Below are positions 1 to 8,694 of a stretch of 64,000 nucleotides of DNA, piece by piece. The DNA comes from Pseudoselenomonas ruminantium (lineage in GTDB: Bacteria > Bacillota > Negativicutes > Selenomonadales > Selenomonadaceae). The stretch is from contig NZ_FRBC01000011.1 of NCBI RefSeq assembly GCF_900142515.1, positions 28,637 to 92,636 on the forward strand. Reading direction: 5' to 3'. The notes beneath the pieces were generated by a model. It worked only from the letters and a program-made list of their open reading frames with translations, ran no database searches and was not told where the DNA came from. The position numbers were made by a program, and so were the translations under genes. How positions within the stretch are numbered: the stretch's first letter is position 1; the number at the start of each line of letters is the position of its first letter.

Positions 1-22
1 GGAGTTCAGGTTTCTTAAGCAT

Positions 23-619
23 TTATAAAACTCTCCTCGTTACGGCGAGTCCATCGCCGTTTTCCAATATTTCCGTTACAAAGGGAGGCTGGCTGACCAG
101 CCCGATATATTCCCGCAACCGCTTCACAATAGTCTTGAAGCGGCGTGGTGTAGGCACATCACCCTTGACATAGCCACGGAACAAGACATTGTCCGCCAGT
201 ATCGTGACCTTATCAGCCAGCATGGGCTGTATTTTGTGGAAATAATCCACATATTGCCCCTTGGCCGCGTCAATGAAGACGAAGTCAAATTTTTGACCGG
301 TCAGCTGCAGTTTTGTCAGATTTTCCGCTGCATCACCGCCGATAATGCGAATCCGGCCAGCATAAGCTGACCGGTCAATATAGCCTTGTGCCGTCCTTAT
401 CCGTTCGTCACTCAGCTCCAATGTCGTGATTTCAATATCTTCTGCGCCATTCATGGCCATCAGCAGGCTGGAATAGCCAATAGCCGTACCGATTTCCAAT
501 ACACGATGCGGCCGGGCTTCCCGCACCACTTGCAGGAATGCCTGCCGCCCGCGTTCATTGATGATGGGGACATGATGAAGGCCAGCAAAAGCCTCCATCT
601 CCCGTAATAAAGTTTCCAA
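23..619 (-). CDS. trmR: O-methyltransferase, TrmR-like
   Basis: SAM-dependent O-methyltransferase of 198 aa. The SAM-binding motif I (VLEIGTAIGYSS) lies at about residues 40-51. The metal-dependent family signature FVFIDAAKGQY is at about 113-123, followed by LADNVLFRG. The position just downstream of mltG matches Bacillus yrrL-yrrM, where YrrM/TrmR methylates 5-hydroxyuridine at the tRNA wobble position. That role is inferred from synteny and family, because catechol-type O-methyltransferases share the fold. The start appears to be TTG at 619, three bases after the mltG stop, with AGGTG upstream inside mltG, which suggests translational coupling. Confidence 0.8.
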   Translation of the reverse strand: METLLREMEAFAGLHHVPIINERGRQAFLQVVREARPHRVLEIGTAIGYSSLLMAMNGAEDIEITTLELSDERIRTAQGYIDRSAYAGRIRIIGGDAAENLTKLQLTGQKFDFVFIDAAKGQYVDYFHKIQPMLADKVTILADNVLFRGYVKGDVPTPRRFKTIVKRLREYIGLVSQPPFVTEILENGDGLAVTRRVL

Positions 620-621
620 TA

Positions 622-1755
622 TTATCGCACCTGTTCTACAATCTGCTGATGTTCAACATAGGTATTTGAATAATGATTATGACCCTGACGATCCGCCACG
701 AAATAGAGATAATCCGTATCAGCCGGATAAAGCACGGCCTCGATGGCCGCCATGCCGGGGCTGGCCACCGGTCCCGGAGGCAGTCCCTTTATCTGATAGG
801 TATTATAGGGAGACTCAATCTTCGTATCCTTGATGCTCACATCTTCCTTGGGCTCATCGAGAAGATACTGTATCGTAGTATCGGTCTGCAGGGGCATGCC
901 GAGCTTGAGCCGTTTGAAGAACACCTGCGCGATAATAGGCCGATCCTCAGCATACATTGCCTCTTTTTCCACCAGCGAAGCCATGGTAATCAGCTCATGG
1001 ATGGACAGATCCAGCTCCGCTGCCCGCTGCCGCATTTTCGGCGTCAGACGGGTATCCAGATCTTCGGCCATCATCTTCATGATGCCATCCACAGACGGTT
1101 CTTCATGCAGCACATAGGTATCCGGGAACAGAAACCCTTCGCAGGCATAGCGGATATCCTTATCTCGCTTGATATAACTGTAAGGCGCATAATCCCTGGC
1201 CTTGCGCAGGAATTCATCTTCATCCACCAGGCCTTCATCACTGAGCCGCTTGGCGATTTCCTTTACACCAAACCCCTCGGGAATCGTGAACTTCACCTGC
1301 GTCGTTTCCCCGGCTACCAATTTGGCAATGATTTCTTCCGGAGGCGTATTTGGCTTGAAGGCATAGGTCCCGGACTTGAATTTGTCCGCAGCATCGCTTT
1401 TCTTGACCTTCAGCCAAAATGTCCGTTTGTTGGTGATGACGCCATGCTTGACAAGTTCATCGCCGATATCGCTGGCGCTCATGCCCTTCTTTACTGATAC
1501 GAAAATCGTCTGGTTTGGATCCAGATTCTTCGGTACAGCCTTATCATCCATGCCTAAAAACAAAGCCGTCAGCAGTGCAATCGCCACTATGAAAGCGGCT
1601 GCTGCCGCCGCCCAATGTTTCCATGTCAAGGATTCCAGCCATGACTGGCTGCTTTTCAGCCCATCCTGAATATTGCCCAATGTTACATCTTCACCATTCA
1701 GCCATTTTCCCAGTTTGTCCTTGAACTCCCCGATCTTGGAAAGCAAATCCCCCAC
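622..1755 (-). CDS. mltG: Endolytic transglycosylase MltG
   Basis: YceG-family endolytic murein transglycosylase of 377 aa, expected to cut nascent glycan strands at the membrane and set their length. The N-terminus is cytoplasmic (about 1-46). One membrane segment (about 48-68, alanine-rich) is followed by a LysM-like region and the catalytic domain. ASLVEKEA near residue 265 carries the expected catalytic Glu. The cytoplasmic leader of about 45 residues is longer than in E. coli but usual in Firmicutes. The start is GTG at 1755 behind GGGGAG. A terminator separates it from the DUF1292 gene, so it may have its own promoter or rely on readthrough. Confidence 0.93.
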   Translation of the reverse strand: MGDLLSKIGEFKDKLGKWLNGEDVTLGNIQDGLKSSQSWLESLTWKHWAAAAAAFIVAIALLTALFLGMDDKAVPKNLDPNQTIFVSVKKGMSASDIGDELVKHGVITNKRTFWLKVKKSDAADKFKSGTYAFKPNTPPEEIIAKLVAGETTQVKFTIPEGFGVKEIAKRLSDEGLVDEDEFLRKARDYAPYSYIKRDKDIRYACEGFLFPDTYVLHEEPSVDGIMKMMAEDLDTRLTPKMRQRAAELDLSIHELITMASLVEKEAMYAEDRPIIAQVFFKRLKLGMPLQTDTTIQYLLDEPKEDVSIKDTKIESPYNTYQIKGLPPGPVASPGMAAIEAVLYPADTDYLYFVADRQGHNHYSNTYVEHQQIVEQVR

Positions 1756-1785
1756 ACCAACATCTCCCCATCATATTTTTTGGCA

Positions 1786-1820
1786 AAACAAAAAACTGCC
1801 ATCCGTAAACTGAATGGCAG
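1786..1820 (-). terminator. Rho-independent terminator after DUF1292 gene
   Basis: On the minus strand, CTGCCAT and ATGGCAG form a stem around a loop of about 11 nt, followed by a T-rich run (1784-1795). It lies directly downstream of the DUF1292 stop and upstream of mltG. Confidence 0.75.
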
Positions 1821-1831
1821 CTTCTACCTAT

Positions 1832-2161
1832 TTACTCTTGTTCCGATTCTTCAACCAGAGCATCGTAGGCTTTCTGTACCGCCTCGAATTCCTCATCGGT
1901 GGGCTCCACATACTCGTCTTCGCCATCGGCGCCCTTGACGATCTTCGCGATGATGACATCCTCTTCTTCATCTTCGCAGCCACAGCCACAACCGCAATGA
2001 TCATGACCATCTTCCTCGTTGTGGATGCCAATCAGCAGGGCATATCTCTCTTCGCCTACGGGGATGATCATCTCTTCCTCGTAATAGTATTCGTTGCCTT
2101 CCTCATCGGTCATGACAACAACTACGCCTTCTTCATCCTGCATATCTTCTTTATGTGCCAT
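1832..2161 (-). CDS. DUF1292 family protein with Cys/His-rich insert
   Basis: Very acidic 109-aa protein of the DUF1292 family (Bacillus YrzB), which normally sits between ruvX and mltG, as here. Its function is unknown. The beta-rich core is recognisable from VVVMTDEEGNEYYYEEEMI and the later YALLIGIH. Unusual here is an internal cluster (HDHCGCGCGC, about residues 54-63) between the two halves; four cysteines and two histidines so close together could bind a metal. The chosen start is ATG 2161, because AGAGGTG is 6 nt upstream; a GTG at 2170 is less likely. Confidence 0.8.
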   Translation of the reverse strand: MAHKEDMQDEEGVVVVMTDEEGNEYYYEEEMIIPVGEERYALLIGIHNEEDGHDHCGCGCGCEDEEEDVIIAKIVKGADGEDEYVEPTDEEFEAVQKAYDALVEESEQE

Positions 2162-2207
2162 TTTCTTCACCTCTTACATTTTTTTCAATAATTTATTTTA
2201 TCCTATC

Positions 2208-2624
2208 TCAATGAAGACTGTCAAGCCAGCCTTGCAGGATAAATACCGCTGCCATCTTGTCAATGACCTTGCGCCGCTTCTTGCGGGACACATCTGCCTC
2301 AATCAGGGAGCGGGTTGCCGCTACCGTCGATAGCCGTTCATCCCAGAAATGTACGGGCAGATCCGGATGACGCTTGCTGACTTCTGCCATGAAATCCTTG
2401 ACGATCTGGCAGCGCTCGCCCTCCGTACCATTCATATTCTTGGGATAGCCGGACACGAGCTCATCCACTTCGTACTGGGCGATCAGTTCATCCAGACGAT
2501 TGAGATCTGCTTCCAGTTCTCCCCGGCGGATGGTTTCTACGCCCTGGGCGGTGAGCCCCAATAAATCACTTACGGCAATACCTACCGTGCGGTCGCCAAT
2601 ATCCAGCGACATATAACGTTTCAT
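2208..2624 (-). CDS. ruvX: Holliday junction resolvase-like RuvX/YqgF
   Basis: YqgF/RuvX family RNase H-fold nuclease of 138 aa, full length. The N-terminal [15 protein letters not shown] supplies the first catalytic Asp, and [11 protein letters not shown] plus the C-terminal region supply the other acidic residues. Family members act on pre-16S rRNA 5' ends and have been proposed as Holliday junction resolvases. The start overlaps the ireB stop in an ATGA arrangement, so the two are translationally coupled. Confidence 0.92.
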   Translation of the reverse strand: MKRYMSLDIGDRTVGIAVSDLLGLTAQGVETIRRGELEADLNRLDELIAQYEVDELVSGYPKNMNGTEGERCQIVKDFMAEVSKRHPDLPVHFWDERLSTVAATRSLIEADVSRKKRRKVIDKMAAVFILQGWLDSLH

Positions 2625-2872
2625 TTAAGCTTCTCCAAATAGGAACGTACCAGTTCCTCCAACAATTCATCGCGTTCCAGCTTGCGGATAAGGCTCCGGG
2701 CTTCCTTGTAGCTGGTTACATAAGCCGGATCACCGGAAAGCAGATACCCTACCAGCTGATTGACGGGATTATAGCCTTTCTCCACCATGGCAGCAGTAGC
2801 CTGACGGATAATCGTCTCGGCCTTGTTTTCCTCGCCGCCCATTTTGAACATCATAGTTTCTTCACTTACCAT
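2621..2872 (-). CDS. ireB: IreB family regulatory phosphoprotein
   Basis: 83-aa protein of the IreB (formerly DUF965/UPF0297) family. It is recognised by length, by motifs such as [20 protein letters not shown], and by the fixed ireB-ruvX-DUF1292 order. In Enterococcus, IreB is phosphorylated by the PASTA kinase IreK and tunes cephalosporin tolerance; the role in this organism is inferred. The N-terminus contains several Thr and Ser residues (MVSEETMM). A GGGGGGA site lies 5-6 nt before the start. This is the first gene of the ireB-ruvX-DUF1292 unit. Confidence 0.92.
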   Translation of the reverse strand: MVSEETMMFKMGGEENKAETIIRQATAAMVEKGYNPVNQLVGYLLSGDPAYVTSYKEARSLIRKLERDELLEELVRSYLEKLK

Positions 2873-2961
2873 GAGAATCCCCCCTGATATGTTTCACTAG
2901 CTTATATGATACCATATTTCTGCTTAAATTCCTACCATATTTATTCATGAAAATCCACACA

Positions 2962-2994
2962 GACAAAAAGCAACGCCCCAGCAGACGTTGCTTT
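2962..2994 (-). terminator. Rho-independent terminator
   Basis: AAAGCAACG and CGTTGCTTT form a 9-bp stem on the minus strand followed by TTTTT. It terminates the gene ending at 3024. Confidence 0.8.
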
Positions 2995-3023
2995 CCAAAT
3001 CGACCTGTCCTGATCCTGTAAAT

Positions 3024-3803
3024 TTATTCGTCTTTTTCCTGCTTGTCATTTATTTTAGTCCAATCAATTTCCTGAATCTTCGCCCACAGCTCTTCTGCAT
3101 TGAACGCCTCTACTATCGCAGATTTTATTTGTGAACTACCTTTTTCGTCTGCTTTGTCCTCAGCAACCTGTTTTTCTTCAGCATGTTTTTCCTTGGCCTT
3201 TTCCAAGCGTTCCTGCTGTTCCTCGCCCATTTTTTCGATTTGGGCAAAAAGCCGCATATTGCCATCATCCTCTACAGATATCATCACACTTTTGAGTCTT
3301 ACCCCTTCCCCCAATTCACCTTTTTCTTCCATTTCCTTCGCTTTATCCACAATAGAATCAACGGTGTCCATAACCTTTTGAGCATATTCTTCATCATTGG
3401 CCATATGTTCCAATTCATCCTTGGTGAATACCACAGAATAGCCTTTGCTGCCCTGCCCCTGGAAATTTTGCAAGGCTTCTTCATCATCTACGACGAAAAA
3501 ATCATATTTGTCACCATACTTCTCCTGTAATTTCCCCAGTAAGTCCTGGGCCCGACTGGATAATTCTGGTGCTTTCTTCTCTGTACCGCTATTGCTTTCT
3601 TCTGCAAAGGCCTTCACACCTTTAACCTGATTGGCATAGGCCGCCCTTGCCTCATCTGAGAGTTCTACTTTTGTATCCGCCCCATACTGCGCCAGTGGAT
3701 CTTTTTCTTCCTTTTGTCTCAGCTTGCCATTTTCCTCGTTCTTTCTCGCTGAAAAACTCTTTTGATAGGATAAGAGCTGCTGATTCGTGATGCTGTTGAC
3801 CAT
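3024..3803 (-). CDS. Hypothetical charged protein, DUF6033-like
   Basis: 259-aa soluble, highly charged protein with no signal peptide or membrane segment. It begins MVNSITNQQLLSYQKS, continues with a short motif KVELSDEARAAYA, and has a conserved-looking core KGYSVVFTKDELEHMA and YAQKVMDTVDSIV (about 140-175). A Lys/Glu-rich coiled-coil stretch follows (about 205-235). The core resembles proteins labelled DUF6033 in Clostridia and Negativicutes, a moderately sure match. The function is unknown. The start at 3803 is fixed by AAAGGAGG just upstream; a longer reading to 3869 has no such site. It is a monocistronic unit with its own promoter (3882-3909) and terminator (2962-2994). Confidence 0.75.
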   Translation of the reverse strand: MVNSITNQQLLSYQKSFSARKNEENGKLRQKEEKDPLAQYGADTKVELSDEARAAYANQVKGVKAFAEESNSGTEKKAPELSSRAQDLLGKLQEKYGDKYDFFVVDDEEALQNFQGQGSKGYSVVFTKDELEHMANDEEYAQKVMDTVDSIVDKAKEMEEKGELGEGVRLKSVMISVEDDGNMRLFAQIEKMGEEQQERLEKAKEKHAEEKQVAEDKADEKGSSQIKSAIVEAFNAEELWAKIQEIDWTKINDKQEKDE

Positions 3804-3853
3804 TTCCAATCCTCCTTTGAAACTCGACGAAATCCCTTTCCTCAACAGGCAAG

Positions 3854-3867
3854 GTACCATTTGGTAC
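3854..3867. promoter_or_regulatory. Perfect palindrome in 5' UTR, possible operator
   Basis: GTACCA-TT-TGGTAC, 14 bp with perfect 6-bp arms. It lies about 15 nt downstream of the -10 of the DUF6033-like gene and upstream of its ribosome binding site, a position where a bound repressor could block transcription. The regulator is unknown. Confidence 0.35.
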
Positions 3868-3881
3868 ATCTGTCTATCTTC

Positions 3882-3909
3882 AGTATAGCATAAAGATTCA
3901 GAATTGCAA
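3882..3909 (-). promoter_or_regulatory. Promoter for the gene at 3024-3803
   Basis: Minus-strand -35 TTGCAA (3904-3909), 16-bp spacer, -10 TATACT (3882-3887). It is divergent from the symporter promoter 23 bp away. Confidence 0.65.
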
Positions 3910-3932
3910 TATTTTTATTGTCGCTCAAATTC

Positions 3933-3962
3933 TTGACAAATCGCAGAGCATTTCGTTATAAT
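3933..3962 (+). promoter_or_regulatory. Consensus sigma-70 promoter for the symporter
   Basis: -35 TTGACA (3933-3938), 18-bp spacer, -10 TATAAT (3957-3962): both hexamers are perfect. It predicts a leader of about 125 nt before the ATG at 4094. Confidence 0.85.
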
Positions 3963-3996
3963 GTCCTATGTTGAGAACATCATAATTCAGGCAACG

Positions 3997-4065
3997 ACGC
4001 CTTTTGCCCCCAGCAAGATTTACAGCTTTGCTGTATATTTTTGGTTGGTTGATTGCAAAAGGCGT
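3997..4065 (+). promoter_or_regulatory. Structured leader with alternative hairpins (candidate attenuator)
   Basis: An 11-nt perfect inverted repeat, ACGCCTTTTGC (3997-4007) and GCAAAAGGCGT (4055-4065), is followed by TTATTATTTT, giving a terminator-like shape in the 5' UTR. Inside it, two hairpins compete for the same bases: CAGCAA (4011-4016) with TTGCTG (4028-4033), or TACAG (4021-4025) with CTGTA (4031-4035). I recognise no known riboswitch class; it does not look like the glycine aptamer. Confidence 0.45.
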
Positions 4066-4093
4066 TTATTATTTTACAGAAAGAGGGTTTTTT

Positions 4094-5509
4094 ATGGTAT
4101 TGTTAAATTCTATAGTGGATAGCATCAACACCGTATTATGGTCTTACGTGCTGATTGTCATCCTGATTGGGTGTGGTATCTATTTCACACTGTCCACAAG
4201 ATGCGTGCAGTTGAGTATGTTACCAGAAATGATCAAGCTCCTGACGGAAGGCGTGGGCAAGAAGACGGACGGCCGTGCTATCAGTTCCTTTCAGGCATTC
4301 TGTGTCAGCACTGCCTCCCGCGTCGGTGTCGGCAATATCGCTGGCGTAGCCATCGCCATCGTAACCGGCGGTCCCGGTGCAATATTCTGGATGTGGATCA
4401 TCGCCTTTATCGGCAGCGCCACGGGTTTTGTGGAAAGCACTCTGGCACAGATCTACAAGATTCAGCGTCCTGACGGCTCATTCCATGGCGGTCCGGCTTA
4501 TTACATCAAAAACGCTCTGCATCAGTCTGGCGTGGCCAAGCTCTTTGCAGTGTTGCTGGCAGTGACTTTTGGCCTGATCTACAATTCTGTGCAGGCCAAT
4601 ACCATTGCGTTATCTGCTGCCACGGCCTTTGCCATTCCCCAATACGTTACGGCTGGTGTGCTGGCTTTCTTCACCGGTTTGGTCATCTGCGGAGGCGTTC
4701 AGCGTATCGCTCAGGTCACAGAATTCCTCGTACCGATCATGGCCGGTCTTTACATCCTTGTAGCTCTCCTCATCACAGTGATCAATATCGACAAAGTTCC
4801 GGACATGTTTGCCCTTATTTTCCATGATGCCTTCAACCCACAAGCTGCCGTAGGCGGCGGACTTGGTTCTGTACTTCTTACAGGCGTCAAACGCGGCCTT
4901 TTCTCTAACGAAGCCGGTGAAGGTTCCGTCCCGAATGCAGCGGCCACTGCTGATGTCAGTCACCCCGTGAAGCAGGGACTCATCCAGGCTTTCGGTGTTT
5001 ATGTAGATACCTGGCTTGTATGCACAGCCACAGCCTTTATTGTACTCCTGACAGGCCAGTATACGATTGGCGGTGACCTTACCGGTATCGCTCTGGCTCA
5101 GGCATCACTCAGCAGCATATTCGGCGCCTCTGCTCCAGCAGCAGTTTCCTTTATGATTCTCATGTTCGCTTTCAGCTCCATCGTCGGCAATTATTACTAT
5201 GGTGAAATCAACATTGCCTTTTTTGAAGCAAAAAGCAAAACGGCGCTTTTTATCTTCCGTGCTTTGGTTATCTTCATGGTCGTTTTCGGCAGCATGGCTG
5301 AACTTTCTTTGGTCTGGAATCTAGCCGACCTCTTTATGGGACTTCTGGCCCTGACCAATCTCTATGCGATTTCCCGCTTATATAAATATGTGCATGTGAC
5401 TTTCACCAGTTACCTGGAACAGAAAAAACAAGGCCTCGAGCCGGTCTTTGACCCGGCAATCCTGCCCGACGAGCATGGCATTCATGCTTGGGGCGTAGAC
5501 AAAGACTGA
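4094..5509 (+). CDS. Sodium:alanine/glycine symporter, AGCS family
   Basis: Alanine-or-glycine:cation symporter of the inner membrane, 471 aa and about 10-11 hydrophobic segments. The family signature GVGNIAGVAIAIVTGGPGA is near residue 78, and FSSIVGNYYYGEIN is in the C-terminal half. Family members couple Na+ to uptake of alanine, glycine or sometimes other small amino acids; the substrate cannot be read here. The start is placed at ATG 4094, preceded by AGAGGG; a reading from 4004 would run through the leader hairpins. Strong promoter, structured leader and a bidirectional terminator make it a single-gene unit. Confidence 0.9.
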   Translation: MVLLNSIVDSINTVLWSYVLIVILIGCGIYFTLSTRCVQLSMLPEMIKLLTEGVGKKTDGRAISSFQAFCVSTASRVGVGNIAGVAIAIVTGGPGAIFWMWIIAFIGSATGFVESTLAQIYKIQRPDGSFHGGPAYYIKNALHQSGVAKLFAVLLAVTFGLIYNSVQANTIALSAATAFAIPQYVTAGVLAFFTGLVICGGVQRIAQVTEFLVPIMAGLYILVALLITVINIDKVPDMFALIFHDAFNPQAAVGGGLGSVLLTGVKRGLFSNEAGEGSVPNAAATADVSHPVKQGLIQAFGVYVDTWLVCTATAFIVLLTGQYTIGGDLTGIALAQASLSSIFGASAPAAVSFMILMFAFSSIVGNYYYGEINIAFFEAKSKTALFIFRALVIFMVVFGSMAELSLVWNLADLFMGLLALTNLYAISRLYKYVHVTFTSYLEQKKQGLEPVFDPAILPDEHGIHAWGVDKD

Positions 5510-5521
5510 TCCATCACATAC

Positions 5522-5558
5522 GAAAAAGTGCAGTGAATCTGATTCACTGCACTTTTTC
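5522..5558. terminator. Bidirectional terminator
   Basis: Near-perfect inverted repeat GAAAAAGTGCAGTGAATC / GATTCACTGCACTTTTTC with A and T runs at the outer ends. It serves the symporter on the plus strand and the chemoreceptor on the minus strand. Confidence 0.9.
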
Positions 5559-5573
5559 TATACTCCAGGAAAC

Positions 5574-7664
5574 TCAGAACTTGAATCTCGCACTTTCCTT
5601 CTGAAGTTCCTCTGCCATATTAGCCAATCTGTGACTGGACGCTGCCAATTCTTCCATCGAAGCGGACTGTTCTTCGGTTGCTGCCGAGATGGATGCAATA
5701 TTCTGGGTAATCTGCTTGGTAGTCTCATCCACATCTTCAGCATCCCGCAGTACGCTTACGCTGTCTTCCGCTACCCTTGAAGCGCTATGGGCCGCATCCT
5801 TGACCAGATTATCCACTTCCTCGATATGGGAAGCGATCTGACGGAATTTTTCCCCGGCTTCGACAACCGTACGGCCGCTGGTGCTGACCTGCTCGGTACC
5901 TACGTTCATGGATTCCACCGCACGCTTGGTCACCTGCTGTACACCGCTGATCATCTGTGCGATTTCCGTAGCGGCTTCGGAGGACTGTTCTGCCAGTTTG
6001 CGGACTTCATCTGCTACTACGGAGAAACCACGTCCCTGTTCACCAGCCCGGGCTGCTTCGATAGCTGCATTGAGGGCCAGCAGGTTCGTCTGCTCGGCAA
6101 TGCTCTGGATCGTGCTGATGATTTCACCAATCTGCTCAGAACTCTTGCCCAGTTCATCGACATTCTTCGCCGATTCCACCACCGTCTTATGGGCAACCTT
6201 CATCTGGTCAACCGCTGCTTCAATAGCGGCCACGCCTTCTTTAGCCGCCTCACCGGCCATACCAGAAGTCTTGCTGATGTTTGCAGACTTATCCGCGATG
6301 CCATTGACATGCTCAGCCATCTGCCGGATATTGCCCACCACATTGTTGATGGTATCACTCTGATGGCTCGTGGCTTCCGCGATATCACCAACCTGTTCAG
6401 CCACATGGGTGATGGTCTCTGCCACCTGCTCCACACCGCTGGACATCTGACCGGAAGCATTCGATACTTCGTCGGCACTGCCCTTGATCTGTTTCAGAAG
6501 TGTAGTAAGTTCCCGGGTCATCTTATGGAAAGATTGTGCCAGACTGCCAATCTCATCATCCGATTCCACAGACAGATCACTGTCGCGCAAATCGCCATCG
6601 GCCAGACGTTCTGCCGAATCCTGCAGCCCACGCAAAGGCGATACGATAAGATTGGAAATCGCATAAGTAGCGATAAAGATCAGGATCAGAGCCACTACCA
6701 ATACGCCGCCCAGTATCATGCGCATATGATTGACATTTTCCATGAGCTGCGCACGGTCAACAATGATCAGATAACGATAACCGGTCTTTTCCGAAACGTA
6801 GGTATTGACCATTTTCTTCGTGCCATCCAGTTCCACTTCCCGCAAGCCTTTGAGGCTTTTGGTCGTATCCAGATTGGACAGATCGCCCAATTCTGCATCC
6901 GGCAGTTTCTTGAAATCCTTATCCGGATGCTTGGGGTCAGCAATGATCACACCATCCGCATCAAGCATCATGATATAACCGGTCTCACCTATCTTGATCT
7001 CAGAAATCATATCCGTAACTACCGGTAAATCGATATTGAGTCCCAAAACACCCAAAGGCTGGCCAGTCATGCTCTTGACCGTGGCAAAGATACCAACGGT
7101 TGGCGTTCCCTTGGAAGTCTTGAACGGCTTGGTGATGCGAACCTTATTCACATCGGCCATGCTTTCCTTGAACCAGTCACGCTGACGGGAATCATAGCCC
7201 TTCTTGCGCTTCACAGCCGGATACTGCAGATAGCCGCCATCCGTGGTACCATAACTGATTACCGATACTGCGGCCTTATGTGATTCACCGAAGCGCTGGA
7301 AAACCTGATAAGCTGCCAGCTCAAAACCGCCTTTTGCCTGCGGATCCATGGCAATATTGCCATCAGAAGCTGCCGTAGCCGTTACAGCCTCATCCATATA
7401 GCGGGTAATATCGCCGCCCGCTCTGAGCGTCGGGTCATTGGCCATATTCACCAGGCCATCCCGCAAGCCATTAAGGAAAAGATCCATCGCATTATCCACC
7501 TGTGTGGATTGCAAATCCGCCTCTTCCTCAAAATTGGCCATCTGGCTGTTGGTTATGATCCTATCCAGCACAAATCCCAGCACTGCCATAACAAAGATAA
7601 AGAGTACCGATACTGATATCATTATCTTCTGCTTGACATTGAACCGGTCTAACAATCCGCCCAT
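5574..7664 (-). CDS. Methyl-accepting chemotaxis protein, dCache sensor
   Basis: 696-aa chemoreceptor. TM1 is at about 12-32 ([17 protein letters not shown]). A periplasmic dCache_1-type sensor (about 35-310) contains [28 protein letters not shown] and [13 protein letters not shown], typical of small-ligand binding. TM2 is at about 318-340, then HAMP (about 340-395) and a signalling domain with the hairpin tip [19 protein letters not shown]. It ends with ESARFKF; no CheR-docking pentapeptide is seen. Ligand unknown; amino or organic acids are common for this sensor fold. AAAGGAGAT precedes the ATG. The only other chemotaxis trace in the window is the relic at 53533-53862. Confidence 0.95.
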   Translation of the reverse strand: MGGLLDRFNVKQKIMISVSVLFIFVMAVLGFVLDRIITNSQMANFEEEADLQSTQVDNAMDLFLNGLRDGLVNMANDPTLRAGGDITRYMDEAVTATAASDGNIAMDPQAKGGFELAAYQVFQRFGESHKAAVSVISYGTTDGGYLQYPAVKRKKGYDSRQRDWFKESMADVNKVRITKPFKTSKGTPTVGIFATVKSMTGQPLGVLGLNIDLPVVTDMISEIKIGETGYIMMLDADGVIIADPKHPDKDFKKLPDAELGDLSNLDTTKSLKGLREVELDGTKKMVNTYVSEKTGYRYLIIVDRAQLMENVNHMRMILGGVLVVALILIFIATYAISNLIVSPLRGLQDSAERLADGDLRDSDLSVESDDEIGSLAQSFHKMTRELTTLLKQIKGSADEVSNASGQMSSGVEQVAETITHVAEQVGDIAEATSHQSDTINNVVGNIRQMAEHVNGIADKSANISKTSGMAGEAAKEGVAAIEAAVDQMKVAHKTVVESAKNVDELGKSSEQIGEIISTIQSIAEQTNLLALNAAIEAARAGEQGRGFSVVADEVRKLAEQSSEAATEIAQMISGVQQVTKRAVESMNVGTEQVSTSGRTVVEAGEKFRQIASHIEEVDNLVKDAAHSASRVAEDSVSVLRDAEDVDETTKQITQNIASISAATEEQSASMEELAASSHRLANMAEELQKESARFKF

Positions 7665-7865
7665 TCCCTCATCTCCTTTATGTACTTCCTATACACCTTA
7701 CTACATCTATGTTTTTTATACGACAACCAGGCAAGAATATCCTGCTAAAATCACGAAACGATTCTTAAAGTTTTGCAATTTTTTTCATCTGCTTCATCAC
7801 TCATTGTTTTTCTAAAATCTCTGTGCTAAACTAGGATTTAACATCAGCTTCACGGAGGAACTATC

Positions 7866-8657
7866 ATGACAATACCCTATAATATCATCGATTTTGATAT
7901 GCAGATTGGCAGACAAAAGCCTGAGACGATACGCCATCCTGATAATTATTGTCCGTTCTGTCATCCTGAGGATCTAACAGACATTATCGCTGCCGATGGC
8001 CCCATCATTCTCTTGCGCAATAAATACAATGTCCTGTCTGGCACCAAACAATATGTCCTAATTGAAAATGATGTTTGCAACAGCGATATTCCAACATATT
8101 CTCCGTCTCATATGCAAAGACTGCTCCGTTTTGGCCTTTACCATTGGCAGAAAATGCTGACATCCGGCCAGTATGATGATGTTGCCTTTTTCAAAAACTA
8201 CGGTCCCCTATCCGGAGGCACCATACGCCATCCCCACATGCAGATCATTGCTTTTCCTAAACTGGAGACTCCTCTGTCGATTCATATAGAAGAATTTACC
8301 GGCGAGACTATCACGCGGGAAAATGGCGTAGAATTCAATATCTCCACCATTCCCCGTATTGGCTTTTGGGAGCTGAATATCATACCACCACCAGGAATGA
8401 TCGAAGACGAACTCACTATTGCAACCATGTCGCGTTTTCTACAGATTGGTACACATTATCTGACCCATCGTTTCCACAATGGAAGGGTAGAAAGTTACAA
8501 TATTTTTTTCTACCATCTGCAAAGTCAGGTCTATTGTAAAATCATGCCCCGCTTTGCTACACCCCCACTGTTCGTAGGGTATGGTGTTCATGTGCGCCCC
8601 ACGAATATCAGCGCCACCATCGCAGAAATACAACGAATCTATTTTGCAAAGGAATGA
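7866..8657 (+). CDS. DUF4931 / galactose-1-phosphate uridylyltransferase-like protein
   Basis: 263-aa protein of the HIT/GalT-like fold, resembling DUF4931 proteins of Firmicutes. A CPFC pair near residue 35 resembles the zinc site of GalT. IRHPHMQIIAF near 120 resembles the His-x-His-x-Gln nucleotidyl-transfer motif, here H-P-H-M-Q. It is shorter than true GalT (about 350 aa) and has no galactose genes nearby, so GalT activity should not be assumed; a nucleotidyltransferase or hydrolase acting on a nucleotide-linked substrate is a fair guess. ATG 7866 follows GGAGG with normal spacing. Single-gene unit. Confidence 0.75.
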   Translation: MTIPYNIIDFDMQIGRQKPETIRHPDNYCPFCHPEDLTDIIAADGPIILLRNKYNVLSGTKQYVLIENDVCNSDIPTYSPSHMQRLLRFGLYHWQKMLTSGQYDDVAFFKNYGPLSGGTIRHPHMQIIAFPKLETPLSIHIEEFTGETITRENGVEFNISTIPRIGFWELNIIPPPGMIEDELTIATMSRFLQIGTHYLTHRFHNGRVESYNIFFYHLQSQVYCKIMPRFATPPLFVGYGVHVRPTNISATIAEIQRIYFAKE

Positions 8658-8683
8658 CCCCCTTCACAGGGGGTCATTCCTTT
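8648..8683. terminator. Bidirectional terminator
   Basis: AAAGGAATGACCCCC and GGGGGTCATTCCTTT form a 15-bp perfect stem with a 6-nt loop. The stop codon of the plus-strand gene lies within the left arm, and the minus-strand U32 gene ends at 8695. Confidence 0.9.
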
Positions 8684-8694
8684 CTCTATAAAGG

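Noticed and set aside
386..607. Plus-strand open frames opposite trmR, mltG and other minus-strand genes
   Set aside because: They are antisense shadows of clear genes, with no ribosome site or recognisable protein features.
3804..3869. Longer N-terminus of the DUF6033-like protein
   Set aside because: AAAGGAGG lies directly before ATG 3803; the extension runs through the palindrome and untranslated leader.
4004..4093. Longer N-terminus of the symporter
   Set aside because: The extension covers the leader hairpins. ATG 4094 has a ribosome site and starts the hydrophobic protein as in the family.
3957..4093. Glycine riboswitch before the symporter
   Set aside because: The leader is too short for a glycine aptamer and lacks its conserved core; only hairpins are seen.
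7866..8657. True GalT of the Leloir pathway
   Set aside because: Too short, only partial motifs, and no galK/galE nearby.
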